Counted from the first letter of the stretch, positions 1 through 11,215 are shown. The stretch: 64,000 bases of DNA from Epiperipatus broadwayi (GCA_028023455.1 JAQFVV010006355.1:186001-250000), one strand, 5' to 3'. Notes: generated from the sequence alone by a model not told the origin. A program made the numbers and translations.

Positions 1-783
1 AAAAATATACACATGATAGAATCTTCTTTGTCTTGTGGAATGTTATGAACAGTACGTTACTTGATGCGTTACCTAATTGCAACTCACTAAAAACATAGAT
101 CTTAAACATTTTCCCAATTAAAACTTCAATACAGTACATTGTAAAAAGTCTTAGAATTATTACTTTAAAAAATCTGAACATTTCAATACTATAAAATAAA
201 AAAAATCCAATGAAAACAATATTTCCATCCAATTCAAATACAAACTCTCTCATCAAGCCGTAACTATTTCATAAACTGTGCAAATTCAGAAAATGTATTT
301 GCTGCGATGCGACATACATGCTGTACTGTGATGCTACATAGTGGCCTGCATTCTGTAGCACAACAAAAAAGCTCTATTATAGAAAATGCGGGTTCGAATG
401 TGTCAGCTGCAGAAACAGCATTTTTATGTGTTTTAGTGTGAAAACGGCACCATAGAGTGGCATCTTTAGCTATAAGATGAGTACCTTTTTGATTATTCAG
501 TGAAATCCTAACAAGAAAAAATAACCAGCATAATTGTGAATATTTTATATATGTTATGATCATTATTATTAGATTGCCTTTTCAATTCATACAGTTATTA
601 TCAAAATTAGTGATTGTGTTGATATGAATTTACTTATATATATACACACATTATCTTTATTTATAACTTGCATTAAACAAATGTCTATTAAAATTTAATA
701 AAATATTCTTTTTTTTTTTTTTGTAAATACAAGACTTAATATGTATATATAGCAATTATAACTTACAATATTACCTTTAACTT
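1..783. other. AT-rich intergenic DNA, no gene seen
   Basis: No convincing coding region. The open frame on the minus strand around 264-563 has no family resemblance. Around 300-520 the base composition is richer and a B-box-like GGTTCGAATG occurs near 392, so this could be an old tRNA-derived SINE fragment, but no A box or tail could be fixed. A poly-T run lies near 711-722. Confidence 0.5.
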
Positions 784-905
784 AGACTTTCATATGACCC
801 ACAACCCTAAGTGCCATCTTATATTGCTTACCCCTCTGCAATATAAGATGGCACTGAGAGTTGTGGGTGGGGTGAAAGTCTGAGTTCGAATCCCGCATAT
901 ATTAC
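784..905. repeat. Small foldback of a tRNA-like SINE fragment
   Basis: Two arms of about 44 bp (784-827 and 838-881) are inverted copies around a 10-bp spacer. The right arm runs on into a GAGTTCGAATCC B-box-like sequence. The text from GCAATATAAGATGGCAC onward matches the SINE-like repeat of the foldback at 46.4-47.3 kb, so this is a third locus of that family, without its hammerhead part. First and last seven bases (GCAATAT, ATATTAC) could pair like an acceptor stem with one mismatch. Confidence 0.7.
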
Positions 906-1526
906 ACATATAAATACAAGTGTTAAACCTGTACAATGTATTAATACTAACTTTATTGTATTTTTATCTATTTAATATTTAATAAGTAAGCTTACCACTA
1001 TTTATGAGAACTTTTTTTCCTAACAAATTGGCTTTGTGTTTATATTTTTTATAGTATTTAAAAAGAAGATATGGGAATGTAGTTAAGTTATTGGGCAGTA
1101 TAATGTACATAGTGCAAATGGTAAGATTATATATATGTATTAATTTTTATTATTACTGTTATTATATTTTACAAAAACGTTATTAACTCTATTACATGTA
1201 GTTGAATGCCATTAAATATTAAGCATCATTTATTTATTTAGATTTAACTATATATAATTTATTGTTTTGCTCTTTTTTCTAATATTATAAATATTTATGT
1301 TTTGAAAAAAAAAAAAAAAAATACGACAAATTTGTGACATGTGGTGCAGTATTTTTTTATTATTAATTGTAGTGATCCCAATTCATTATATTAGATATAT
1401 AAATAAGCATTTATAAATTTAACTAACTTAATATTTAACATGATTTACATCAGTCATAATAATAAGTAATCTAAATGCCAGAGAATTAATTATTATAGAC
1501 AAAACATGTTTACACATAAGTACAAT
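906..1526. other. AT-rich DNA, no feature
   Basis: No ORF, repeat or RNA signal was found apart from a poly-A run near 1305-1321. Confidence 0.5.
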
Positions 1527-1720
1527 AGTATATATAAGCGCTTTAACACGCTGAAGAAGAAGCTGTCAGTAGTAACAAAAACAATTAAATTAAATTAATC
1601 TAAGCCTAGTACTTTCGAGGTTTTCCCGTCATATTCATGGCCAAAATAGATTATAAACCATTGCTGTAATATTAATAAATAATAATGTATGCAAATGCAT
1701 ATGTAAATTAATTTGTCCAT
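1527..1720 (-). repeat. PLE-A pseudo-LTR, downstream copy
   Basis: Non-coding 3' segment of the full copy. It is a near-identical direct repeat of the segment at 4006-4200, including the plus-strand GCTGAAGAAGAAGCTGTCAG stretch and the sequence up to the GIY-YIG stop codon. Copies differ at scattered single bases and by one short indel. Confidence 0.85.
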
Positions 1721-2455
1721 TTTCTTGAAATAGAAAAACACATGTTGTGTCTATTGATCGCATTGTTATCATTGATAATAAAATATGCCTCCTTGATTTT
1801 TCTCTTACAATCATTGGCTTCAGAGAACACTATTTTGGGGTTGCAGGGTTTGAACACATGACTGGCCTGATTCTCATGTTCGAAAAATATTGAGAAGTTA
1901 TCATTATTCTTTTTTGCTTTTCTGTACATATACATTTGCTGAGCAGCTCTATTAAGGACAGTGACCATGGTTTCCCCATAGTATGTGGTGCTGCATCCAT
2001 CCTGAGGGCATGAAATGCTGTATACAACCTGGGGTGCCTGAGATGGATCCATTCTGTCCTTCACATTATTAATAACTCTGTTAGTATTAGGGGGGGGTGC
2101 GAAAGCTGACTTTAAATTCATTAGCCAAAGTCTTTATAAACTGTTGAGATACTTTGGGGATGTAAGAGAGGGTGATTTGAGGTTTATCTTTAATTATGTA
2201 GTTAATTATTGATTTTTTTATAAAATTGATCTTTTTAGTAATTAATCTGTAGCTAAAGCCAACGCTTAATAAATCCTTTATGCAATATTAGTCTTCCTAT
2301 CAGCCTCAAATTTACACAAATTTTAATTCCTAAATAAAAACGCATTTAAACCTGCAAATTTATGTGATGTAGGTGAATTGGAGTTTAGGTGGGTGAAACC
2401 TCTGACCTCAAGTGGCTTAAAAATCATGCAATAATGGGACAAGCAAATCCAAAAT
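1708..2455 (-). pseudogene. PLE-A RT thumb and GIY-YIG endonuclease remnant (full copy)
   Basis: The C-terminal third of the PLE protein. An open frame at 1708-2121 carries the GIY-YIG core (STTYYGETMVTVLNRAAQQ), the basic KRKIKEAYFI helix with the catalytic-type Glu, and the family C-terminus ISRKWTN, also found in the partial copy and in PLE-B. The preceding thumb region (2122-2455) matches the partial copy but is out of frame and interrupted. In live elements this domain nicks target DNA for priming. It is clearly related to the intact version at 4184-4960. Confidence 0.85.
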
Positions 2456-2505
2456 TTTAGTTTCTGCCATTCGTTCTCCCAGGTGGTGTTTATGATTAAT
2501 TTAGT

Positions 2506-2778
2506 TTACAGCTGTAATTCATTTTTAATGTTCATGATTACATCTTTTGGAGCTGCAATGAACACATCATCCACATAACATGAATATATTAATCCAGAAG
2601 TGTTAGAGAAGTATTTAGAAATGACTTGCTTTTCAAAGAAGTTTAAAAATATGCTAGAAATTATCCCACTTAAGGAAAGACCCATCGGCCAACCATCTTC
2701 CATATCATACCATCCACCTTCAAAAGTTGTAAAAATGTTATTGTCTAACCAATTAAGAAAAGTCAATATAAAGTTCAT
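2506..2778 (-). pseudogene. PLE-A reverse transcriptase palm fragment
   Basis: A 90-residue open frame holding the RT palm. It has the DGWPMGLSLSG stretch (RT motif 4-like, residues 28-38) and the catalytic YVDD box at residues 68-71, followed by VFIAAPKDV. PLE reverse transcriptases are related to telomerase and copy the element RNA at the nicked site. The frame ends soon after YVDD at a stop; the next domains lie in other frames downstream. A fragment of a once single ORF. Confidence 0.9.
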
Positions 2779-2898
2779 GTGCTCATTTGGACAATGATTA
2801 CTTATTAATTCTTTATGAAACGATGTCGATCGACCACTTCCTGTTAATCGATCCGTATAAGTCTGTCACGTCCATGGCTGCAATTTCAAAATCTTGGT

Positions 2899-3387
2899 CT
2901 ATAATGTATTCTTAATTTTTCTAATGAACTCAAAGGAAGACTTAATTGTGAAATCGCCAAAACCTACGCTATCAACCAACCATTGGTTTACCAGCTCAGC
3001 CATTTCAAAGTAATGCACTCCTCCAAAATCTAACATTAGTCTTAATGGCTCACCAGGTTTATGTAGCTTTGAGTTGGCAAACATCCTTGGTAGCCTGGTG
3101 GCAGATGAATAAATTCGGTAATATTCTGCTCTAGATATACCTTTGTCTTTGTAAGCTCTGAGAATTGAGGTGATAAATTTCTCTCTATTAAGCTTGTTGT
3201 TAAAATTTTCCATCGAATTAAATTTTAACTTTATGATTTGAGTTGTCATTTTTTCTTTATAGTCCTTATAATCTAATAGAATAAACCTGTTGCCTTTGTC
3301 TTCTTTAATACATATAATGTTGTTATTTTCTAAGAAGTGTTTGGTCTTTTTAATGTTGTTATTCCAGCTTTCAAATCTCACATACAT
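2899..3387 (-). pseudogene. PLE-A reverse transcriptase N-terminal part
   Basis: A 162-residue frame covering the early RT motifs. IKEDKGNRFILLDYKDY (residues about 27-43) is the conserved PLE RT motif with Lys-Gly-Asn, and ARMFANSKLHKPGEPLR-like text near residues 106-122 is the finger motif. The following block corresponds to the segment before the palm. About 120 bp and at least one frame break separate it from the palm fragment downstream. It aligns by eye with the same region of PLE-B, confirming a shared family. Confidence 0.85.
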
Positions 3388-3396
3388 TTGTTTATG

Positions 3397-3966
3397 TCAC
3401 ATAGATTTAGCAATATTGGAAATAATGTTGTCTCTCTGAGGATTGTTTAAAAGACTTGATTTTGTGTCTGTGATTAACTCCAGTTTTGGAAGTTTCCATT
3501 GTCCTCCAATAAATTTAGGTCCCAATGACAAAACTGTTTTTACTTCCACTGGAGGAGTAGCAGCTGCTCTGTTGACGTAGTTCTCTTTCACTGTATAAAT
3601 ATCAATATTTTGTTTTTCTGCCAAGAAACTTATTTTGTGCTCGAACCTATGAGCAAAATTTCTTTCAGGGATGTCAAGTTTTTGTATTATCCATGGGGGC
3701 AAGATTTTATTTGCAGTAATCTTTCTCCATCTTTTATTTTCTTTCTTTAATGCATATTTGCACCCTTTAATAATAAAGGCAAGGAGCTGTGTTTGTAGTT
3801 GTTTAGTGATTTTGTCATGATTATGTATTGATCTATCAATTTTTAGATTACAGCAATTAGAAACAATATAGAAATCTTTGCATCTTAATAAAAACTCAAG
3901 TGTCTGCTGGAATAATCTAATAGATATTCCTAACTGTAGAATGAATTTCTCTTTACTATTATTCAT
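3397..3966 (-). pseudogene. PLE-A N-terminal domain
   Basis: A 189-residue frame upstream of the RT, out of frame with it by a small break at about 3390. It matches the N-terminal part of PLE-B (KGCKYALKKENKRW against KGCRNALKKESKCK; LGPKFIGGQWKLPKLEL against KGPRYIGGKWKHPKIEL). Its function is not established; in PLEs this region precedes the RT and may bind nucleic acid. The Met start near 3966 sits just after the partial copy, as expected for the full-length unit. Confidence 0.8.
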
Positions 3967-4005
3967 ATATGTAAAAATAATTTAAAATACTTCTCCAAAA
4001 ATGTA

Positions 4006-4200
4006 ATAGTATATATAAGCACTTTAAAATGCTGAAGAAGAAGCTGTCAGTAGTAGCAAAAACAATTAAATTAATCTAGGCCTAGTACTTTTGAGGTTTT
4101 CCCCTCATACTCATGGCCAAAATAGATTATAAACCATTGCTGTAATATTACTAAATAATAATGTATGCAAATGTGTATGCAAATTAATTCGTCCATTTTC
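4006..4200 (-). repeat. PLE-A pseudo-LTR, upstream copy
   Basis: Direct repeat partner of 1527-1720, lying between the partial and the full copy. On the minus strand it contains TACTGACAGCTTCTTCTTCAG followed by TTAAAGTGC, at the place where other PLEs carry hammerhead ribozyme variants. A clean hammerhead core is not visible here. Confidence 0.8.
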
Positions 4201-4960
4201 TTGAAATAGAAAAATATGTGTCATGTCTATTGATTGTGTTATCATTGATAATAAAATATGCCTCCTTGATTTTTCTCTTACAATCATTGGCTTCAGAGTA
4301 CACTACTTTGGGGTTGCAGGGTTCGAACACATGACCAGCCTGCTTCTCATGTTCGAAAAATATTGAGAAGTTATCATTATTCTTTTTTGCTCTTCTGTAT
4401 GTATACATGTGCTGAGCAGCTCTATTATGGACAGTGGCCTTGGTTTCCCCATAGTATGTGGTGCTACATCTATCCTGAGGGCATGAAATGCTGTATATGA
4501 CCTGGAGTGCCTGAGATGGATCCATTCTGTCCTTCGCATTATTAATAAGTCTGTTAGTATTAGGGGAAGTGTGAAATCCAACTTTAAATTCATTAGCCAA
4601 AGTCTTTCTAAACTGTTGAGATACTTTGGGGATGTAAGAGAGGGTGATTTGAGGTTTATCTTTAATTATGTAATTAGTTATTGATTTTTTATAAAATTGA
4701 TCAGTTTTCTTAGTAATTAATCTGTAGCTGAAGCCGACACTTAATAAATCCTTTATAAAGGCTGCAATATTAGTCTTCCTATCAGCCTCAAATGTACACA
4801 AATTTTGATTCCTAAATAAAAACACATTTAAACCTGTGAATTTATGTGATGTAGGTAAATTGGTGTTCGGGTGGGTGAAACCTCTGACCTCATGAGGCTT
4901 AACAATCATGCAATAATGCAGAGCTCTGCCTTCTTTATGGACAAGCAAATCCAAGTACAA
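4184..4960 (-). pseudogene. PLE-A partial copy: RT thumb plus GIY-YIG endonuclease
   Basis: The longest intact PLE-A frame (258 residues). It starts inside the RT after the palm (YLDLLVHKEG), runs through the thumb (SHKFTGLNVFLFRNQN, residues about 40-55) and a linker, and ends in a GIY-YIG domain: STTYYGETKATVHNRAAQH with catalytic-type Tyr and Arg, a His-containing HEKQAGHVF, and KRKIKEAYFI with Glu. The C-terminus is ISRKWTN. Because the copy is 5'-truncated it lacks the RT palm and never encoded a full enzyme. Partial copies like this arise during PLE retrotransposition and precede a full copy, as here. Confidence 0.9.
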
Positions 4961-4993
4961 TTTAAATACAGATATATAATACTATATATAAAA

Positions 4994-5247
4994 ATAAAGT
5001 ATTTTGGGGGTTAAACCATGTATTAGTTTGTATTAAAAAATAATGCACGGGTTTAACCAAAAATATTTTATTTATCTCAACCGTGAAAACATTACATATA
5101 ATATTATTATTCTCTAAGGGGAGAAAATGTTTTATCATTTAAAAACTTGACTTTGAAAATGATGGATGTTATTTTGTCGAAAATGTCGTCGTCAGAATTA
5201 ATACAAAATAATATATGGTTTAACCCCCAAAATACTTTATGTACATC
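4994..5247. repeat. Foldback repeat
   Basis: About 45-50 bp starting AAAGTATTTTGGGGGTTAAA is found again inverted at 5193-5245 (TTTAACCCCCAAAATACTTT). A second short motif (CCRTGAAAACATTAMATATA) is repeated in direct orientation near 5083 and 5251. The minus-strand open frame at 5107-5400 lies across it and looks like a by-product. Confidence 0.7.
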
Positions 5248-5898
5248 ATATAACCATGAAAACATTAAATATAATATATATAGAAAAGCAAATTTTTCCA
5301 TATAAATTTCAGCTGTGATGCAACTAAATAAATATGCAAATAAAAAATAATAATGTAAACAGAAAATATAACATTTAACAATAATATTTGTCTGATCCAT
5401 CTTTAAATCAAAGTAGGTTTTAGTTTATTATCCTATAAGTCTATTCCAAACAGAATTATATATGATTAGAAAATTCTCACATATTTATAGTTGTAAGTAT
5501 TGACAGTTTAACAGAAGTTTTCCAATATTTTTAGATACATTTTATTTATGGTGTAACCCTAACTATCTAACTGAAATTTGTTTAGAAAAATAGATAATAT
5601 TATAGATAAGTTTTACTTATGATGTAACTATTATTATTGTCTAAAAAAATGATGGATATTTTTTAAAAATAATACATATTGAACTTTCAATATTTACATC
5701 TATAAGTTTCTAAAAATAATTTAATTATATGTATGTATACGGAATGTAAATGATAATTATTTAATAAAAATAAAATAATAATCACAGTACTTTTATATTT
5801 TTTTAAATAAAAACAAGTAATGCAATGTAACTATTAAGGCATGAAATATTTTATTCCTTTCAAATGTTTTATTTTTATAATCATAGTTTTCATTTTAT
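5248..5898. other. AT-rich DNA, no feature
   Basis: Simple AT-rich sequence with no coding or repeat signal I could support. Confidence 0.5.
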
Positions 5899-5966
5899 TT
5901 ATAATACTTCACTCATATACACTTTAATGCAATTAATTTTCTTAAAAACTTCTTTATTTTCTTACA

Positions 5967-5994
5967 GTTTCGACTGTCCAGCAGTCTTCTTCAG
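5967..5994 (-). ncRNA. Hammerhead-like motif, PLE-C 3' end (left arm)
   Basis: On the minus strand: CTGAAGA, a GACTG/CAGTC stem with a CTGGA loop, then GAAAC. This is the hammerhead core order (CUGANGA, stem II, GAAA) with one extra A before stem II. Activity is not shown by sequence alone. Confidence 0.45.
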
Positions 5995-6035
5995 AGCTCC
6001 ATCTTCCTTACAGTTGTTTTAAGGAAGATGGAGCT

Positions 6036-6063
6036 CTGAAGAAGACTGCTGGACAGTCGAAAC
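6036..6063 (+). ncRNA. Hammerhead-like motif, PLE-C 3' end (right arm)
   Basis: Mirror image of the motif in the left arm and identical in core and stem. Small hammerhead variants are known to be associated with Penelope-like retrotransposons, which is why it is listed as an RNA candidate. Confidence 0.45.
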
Positions 6064-6133
6064 TGTAAGAAAATAAAGAAGTTTTTAAGAAAATTAATTG
6101 CATTAAAGTGAATATGAGTGAAGTATTATAAAT

Positions 6134-7486
6134 AATATATATGATTATATGAAGATATGCAAAAAAAGTGAAGGAGAGAAATAAGAGTTTTCATTTTACC
6201 ACTCTTTTTTAATTCCTTTGATGAATCCCCATATCAATATTAGCTTTCCCCCCCCCCCCCAGAGATATAAAGTTGTTGTTTTTTTTTTAAAAAAAGTCAC
6301 AGCTAGTTTAGGAAAGACACTGATGTTTTTGAAATGCAATGAACTGATTAATATTATAAATTTTTTCTCTCCCTCAAATAAAACTTTAGTATGCATTTAG
6401 ACATCTAATATTAACAACAGTATTTGATAAAACATGACATTGGTAAAAGGAAAGTATGTTTGAGAATTTCAGCCAAATATTAACTTTTTTGGGAACAATT
6501 CATATCTATACTTTAATAAAAATATTTAAACTATTTTTAAACAATTACAAATAATTATTGTGTATTGGTTATTAATGATATATTATTTTTACTCAACAAT
6601 TATTGACAATAAAAAGTCCAATAAAAATTAAAAGTATATTTTGTATCTTGTTTTCCAATAGTTCACTTTTTGTTTTAAGTCTAAAAAACACATTATAGTT
6701 TTGAAATATTATTTTGTTGTTAGTCAAAATACAATTTATTTATTCTATGTTTTTATTTCTGATCCTTCTATCCATGTTATAAAGTACTTTCTTTTTTTTA
6801 AACAATTCACTTTTATTGCTATTTTCATATCCAAATTTAATCATAGCATTTTCTTCTATCAATTACTTTTTAATTTCAGCTTTAAAATATTCCATGATAA
6901 TTTTTTCAACGTTGTTTTTACCATACTCTAAAGCAAGTTCTATGTATCATTACATAAATGATATTTTTTTTTGTCACAATGAGAATTTGTTGAACATAAG
7001 TTTCAATTATCTGTATTTGTTATTTTCTTTTAAATTGACTAATTATTCTTGCCATTTTATCTATTTTATCTTAAATCTCAACAATATTGTTTTTAGTTCT
7101 TTATAAATAATTCACATTATATTTGTGTTGTTTTAGAAAAGTATACTACATGTTAGGTTTTCAAATCAATTATTTTTCGCTTTTATAAAGTCAGATAATA
7201 TCCATTTAATATTAAATATTTTTTGTTTTAAGTTATTAATATTTGGAAATGATTTATCATTGTAAGTGGTAAAAATAAATGATCATTATGTAATAACAGC
7301 TCTAATGACAATGCTATATGATAAGATATTAAAAACTTCAACTTATTCAGTTGTATTTGAGATTCCAGGGAGATTGCTAATGATCTTTTTCAATTAACAT
7401 GGTTTTCTTATATATATATATATAAATTATTTTTTGGGTAAAACCATGTATTATTATAAACATGAAAACATTATATATATATATAT
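6134..7486. other. AT-rich DNA, no recognised gene
   Basis: Contains a poly-C run (about 6250-6260), poly-T/A tracts and overlapping low-complexity open frames on both strands (6.2-6.4 and 6.7-7.1 kb) with no family resemblance. TA dinucleotide runs occur near 7411-7424 and 7472-7486. Confidence 0.5.
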
Positions 7487-7557
7487 AAAACCAAAACTAC
7501 CCCAAATCCAAAACTAAACCAGACCAGCATAAAAATAATATTAAAACACAACCTAAG

Positions 7558-7590
7558 GTTTCACTGCTACAAGCAGACTTCTCAAGTGTA
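7558..7590 (-). ncRNA. Hammerhead-like motif, PLE-D 3' end
   Basis: On the minus strand: CTTGAGAAGTCTGC, a short loop, GCAG, then TGAAACC. It keeps the order CTGANGA-like, stem, GAAAC but with a changed first core base, so it is probably a decayed variant. The matching place in the right arm (about 9140-9165) has lost part of the stem. Confidence 0.3.
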
Positions 7591-8798
7591 AAGAATTACC
7601 AAAAACTACACAATATGTATAATATTAAAAACTACCCACAAATCCATTCACTTCCCATCCACTCTTAATATTAAAAGAACTCTTAAATAAGTTAACTGCT
7701 TCAGAATAATAAATTTTCAATAATAAAGACTCTTTAATTCTTCTTTTGACTTCATTTCTCTCAAAAGACAATCTATCTTCATCAAATCAATAACCTATCT
7801 TTTCATGACATACAAGAACTAAGATATCTATTTTTAACTCTACTTTTATGAACCTTTATTCTTTCATTTAAACTCAAACTACTCTGACCTATGAAACCTT
7901 CTTACATAATAAACAAGAAATAAAATATATTACACCAAACTTTCTATCAAAAACTTCTTTTGTATTATTTAATGAATTATTCAATAACACCTTTTTCAAC
8001 AATTTTCTTATTTCCAAACCATTTACTATTTCTCACAATTTTATAAGACACAATTTAAATGCAAAGAAATAAAATCATATTTTCTTTAACTTACATCTTT
8101 ATTAAATAAAATACTTTTAACAAATTTATCAGAGAATCCAACACTTAATATCTTTATAAATTGATATTTTGAAAATTATAAATTATTTATTTAATATCTT
8201 TAATTACATTTATTATATCTTTTCTTTATAATAAACAATTTAAATTTTTGGACAAAACAAATTTTTAGATCTTTGATTATCAAATTTTCATAAAAAAAAA
8301 TTAAGATTATAATTAAACCTGATACTAAATTGAAGGAATTTGTAAATTTATTTTTTATCCCTATAAAATTTTTTAGAAGGAGGGGTTAGATTTGAAGTTA
8401 AAATTTTTAGATTTTTTGGTGATTAGAAATGTAGAAACTAATTGTTTATTTGCAGCATTTAGTTAAAAGTAAAGAATTAAGATCTATAATTAAACCTGAT
8501 AGCTATCAGCGTATCTCATAAAGAGTGGTTTTTATAGGAATATTAAATTAAATAATTTAGGGTTTTCAGAAATATCATTTATAAAGATTATTGAGTTGGA
8601 TATCTGATAAATTTGTTAAAAGTATTTTTTTAGGTGTAAAAGTTAAAGAAAAATATGATTTTATTTCTTTGCCATTTAAATTGTCTTCTTATAAAATTGT
8701 GGAAATAGAAATGGTTTGGAAATAAGAAAATTGCTTGGAAAAGGGGGTTACATTGAATAATTTATTAAATAATATAAAAGAAGTTTGATAGAAAGACT

Positions 8799-9075
8799 AT
8801 TTCTTGTATATATTTTATTCCTTGTTTATTAGTAAGAAGATTTACATAGAACAGAAGTTTGAGTTTAAATGAAAGAATAAAGGTTCATAAAAGAGAGTTA
8901 AAAATAGATATCTTAGTTCTGCTTTGTATGCAAGAAAAGATCAGGCACACTATTGATTTTGATGAACTAAGTTGTCTTCTTTGAGAGAAAGAAATCAAAA
9001 GAAGAATTAAAGAGTCTTTATTATTGAAAATTTATTATTCTGAAGCAATTAACTTATTTAAGAGTCTTTTAATAT
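8799..9075 (+). pseudogene. PLE-D GIY-YIG endonuclease remnant
   Basis: In the frame of 8817 a decayed GIY-YIG domain can be read: IPCLL, then SLSLNERIKVHKREL with the Arg and His expected in the active-site helix, HTIDFDE, and EKEIKRRIKESLLL with the Glu-containing helix. At least two in-frame stops lie within it. The left arm carries the inverted counterpart. In live PLEs this endonuclease makes the priming nick. Identification rests on motif order, not on an alignment. Confidence 0.6.
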
Positions 9076-9307
9076 AGAGGGATGGGAAGGAAGATTTGTG
9101 GGTGTTTTAATATTATATATATTGTGTGTTTTTGGTAGTTCTTTACATGAGAGCGTTGTAGAAACCAGGTTGTGTTTTAATATTATTTTTTGCTGTCTGG
9201 TTTAGTTTTGGATTTGGGGTAGTTTTGGTTTTATATTGACTAGTTTAGCTTTATGCTTGCAATGTTTATATATATTGAATTAAATATTTCCATGATTTGT
9301 TATTATA

Positions 9308-11030
9308 ACAAAGAATAGAAATGAAGAGATAATATTCATGTAAATAAAAATAACCTTTAACTTTAGTGTTATCAAGAAATTATCAATTATTACTAATTGA
9401 CAATCCCTGATGCCAAACCTGCTTTCCATTAAACCTATAATAGCTCATTTGTTTATGTTTTTATTGAATTAATGGGGATTCTCTTGTACTTCAAACTCAA
9501 GTTCTTATATGAACTTAAGCCCAGAAAACTATTTTTATATGTATGAGAATGTGAAAGAATATCATCTTTCTTAACCTTCTGCAAATATAATTTTAAACTT
9601 CTCTAGAGAGTTGTATATGTGAATTAAATATTTCCATGGGTTGTTATTATAATAAAGAATGATATGAGGAGATAATATCCATGTAAATGTGGATAACCTT
9701 TAACCTTAATGTTACCAAGAAATTATCATTAATAAATAATTGACAATCCCTAAGACCAAATTAGTTTTTTCATTAAATCTATAATAGCTTTCTTGTTTGA
9801 GTTTTTTGTTGAAGTAAAAGGGATCATCCTTTTCTTCAAACCCATGTTTCTATATGAACTTACACAAAAAATAGATAATTAAAAAGAATAAAAACACCCT
9901 AGATATTTAACCATTTTTGAAATATTGATGCACTTCTGTGATATGTTCAACATAAATGTATCTTCTCTAGCAGATGGTATCTGAGATAATTAGTCTACAC
10001 ATAAGATTGTGGTAATGTTTTCAATACCCAAGAGTAGTCACAATTCCTCATTATAAGAGTCCTTTGCACCAAGAGTATCCATAATGAATGCATCTACAAT
10101 ATTTTATAGCCATGATGTGTGTAGTGATCTGCAATACTTTTGTACTTAGATTATTTTTTAGCTCTAGCACTGGTGAAAGCTTCATGGCAGTTCTCAAAAA
10201 AAAAAAAAACAATATCAACTATTTTGATAATCTTTTGATCCTCATTAATGACAATAATGACAGGTGAAAACTACTGCCAAAGTGAGGAATTCCTAACCAG
10301 TCCAAGATCAGACTTAATGGCCTTGTGTGCACAGTTTAGTATAACACTGTGTCAAAGAGTTATTATAGAGAGATGTGATTTGCAATGACAGAGTACATGA
10401 GATAGTGATTCATTTTATAAAAGCAAACCTTCTACATTTGTTATTATTGTTACCAAACCTCCAATTACCATTCAAGGGGACATAATCATGTCCTACAAAT
10501 AAATTTTCAATCACAGAACCTAGTGAACTCACACCAATGCATAAAGTATTTGGATGTGGCAGCTCTATTAGTGGCAATAATTACCTTGCCTTGATCAGGC
10601 TTAGCTAACAAAAGCTTCTTGCAATACATATGTAAAGCAGACAACAATTTTTTTCAGCATTTTTTGGATGAAAAATAGCATTATCCAATTTCTTGTCTAG
10701 TCTTCCAGAAGAGTTAATGAACCAATAAAGTTCAATTTTCTTCTTTAGGAGTCTTATGGCCTTATGTAGCTTAGACCAGACATTTGAGATATTCAGTGAC
10801 TCTGAGTAATAGCTTTTTGGGTTTAAATCAATATAAGAATTTGGGTTTAAAGTAAAAGAGGATTCTTTCAACTTCAACAAAAAACTCAAACAAAAGAGCT
10901 ATAGGGTTAATAAAAAAATTGGTTTGGCCTCAGAGGTTGTCAATTAGTAATAATTGATAATTTCTTGGTAAAACCAGAATTAAATATTATTTGTATTTAC
11001 ATGGATATTATCTTCTTATTTTCATTTTTT
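9308..11030. mobile_element. Relic with long terminal inverted repeats, left one duplicated
   Basis: About 220-250 bp starting near 9308 recurs in direct orientation at about 9620-9870 and inverted at about 10,790-11,030. Shared landmarks are GATAATATYCATGTAAAT, ATCAAGAAATTATCA-like text, TTGACAATCCCT and a CTCTTGTTTGAGTTTTTTGTTGAA segment. The layout (long inverted ends, about 900 bp interior) suits a DNA transposon relic such as a MULE-type or foldback element. The interior shows no transposase; the minus-strand open frame at 10,605-10,889 mostly overlaps the right repeat and is probably a by-product. No target-site duplication was fixed. Confidence 0.55.
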
Positions 11031-11084
11031 TATTATATATTTACATATAAAATATATTATTGTAAAATAATTAATAGAGATTAA

Positions 11085-11215
11085 AATAAAATTTTAACAA
11101 TATTTTTGTACCAAGTATACTTTTGATGTTTTCACATCATATTCCTGGTCAGACTAATCCAGAACATAACATGAAAATGTCAAAAGTATACTTGGTACAA
11201 TATTTATTGTTAAAA
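11085..11215. repeat. Long hairpin (about 45-bp arms)
   Basis: AATATTTTTGTACCAAGTAT running into ACTTTTGATGTTTTCA is inverted about 35 bp later as TGAAAATGTCAAAAGT and ATACTTGGTACAATATTTAT. The RNA would fold into a near-perfect hairpin. A partial direct copy (AATATTGTTTTGTACCAAAG) lies near 11,270. It could be a tiny MITE or a small-RNA precursor-like fold; nothing decides between these. Confidence 0.65.

Larger units (their letters stand above)
1527..4957 (-). mobile_element. Penelope-like retroelement PLE-A, tandem partial plus full copy
   Basis: A minus-strand PLE. Read 5' to 3' on that strand, a partial copy (4957 down to about 4006: RT thumb plus GIY-YIG endonuclease) is followed by a full-length decayed copy (about 3990 down to 1527: N-terminal domain, RT with YVDD, GIY-YIG). 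About 930 bp (1527-2455 and 4006-4957) is repeated directly, and its non-coding part acts as a pseudo-LTR. This partial-plus-full order is the known tandem organisation of Penelope elements. All coding parts are broken by stops and frameshifts, so this is a relic. No clear target-site duplication was found. Confidence 0.9.
5899..6133. mobile_element. Head-to-head pair of PLE-C 3' ends (foldback)
   Basis: Two arms of about 110 bp, nearly perfect inverted copies, around a spacer of about 10 bp (6010-6019). Each arm reads outward: GAGCTCTGAAGAAGACTGC, then GGACAGTCGAAAC, then AATAAAG and a T-rich stretch. The same signature closes the PLE at 51.0-53.0 kb (52,885-52,918), so both arms are 3' ends of that PLE family. 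The near identity of the arms suggests a young event. Confidence 0.8.
7487..9232. mobile_element. PLE-D foldback: two inverted PLE 3' halves
   Basis: The left arm (about 7487-8215) and right arm (about 8540-9232) are inverted, diverged copies around a spacer of about 300 bp. The right arm reads as a PLE 3' half in plus orientation (RT/GIY-YIG debris then a 3' end); the left arm is the same in minus orientation, so the two 3' ends face outward. The outer ends share the text for CCAAAACTACCCCAAATCC and its complement. The arms carry many indels, so this pair is older than the one at 5.9 kb. Confidence 0.8.

Noticed and set aside
264-563. Minus-strand open frame of 99 codons
   Set aside because: No domain, splice sites or homology; lies over a possible SINE fragment.
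6701-7106. Overlapping Phe/Ile-rich plus-strand frames resembling a membrane protein
   Set aside because: The composition is what AT-rich DNA gives by chance; two frames overlap and no family is recognisable.
10605-10889. Minus-strand frame as a transposase fragment
   Set aside because: Much of it lies inside the right inverted repeat, and no transposase motif could be seen.
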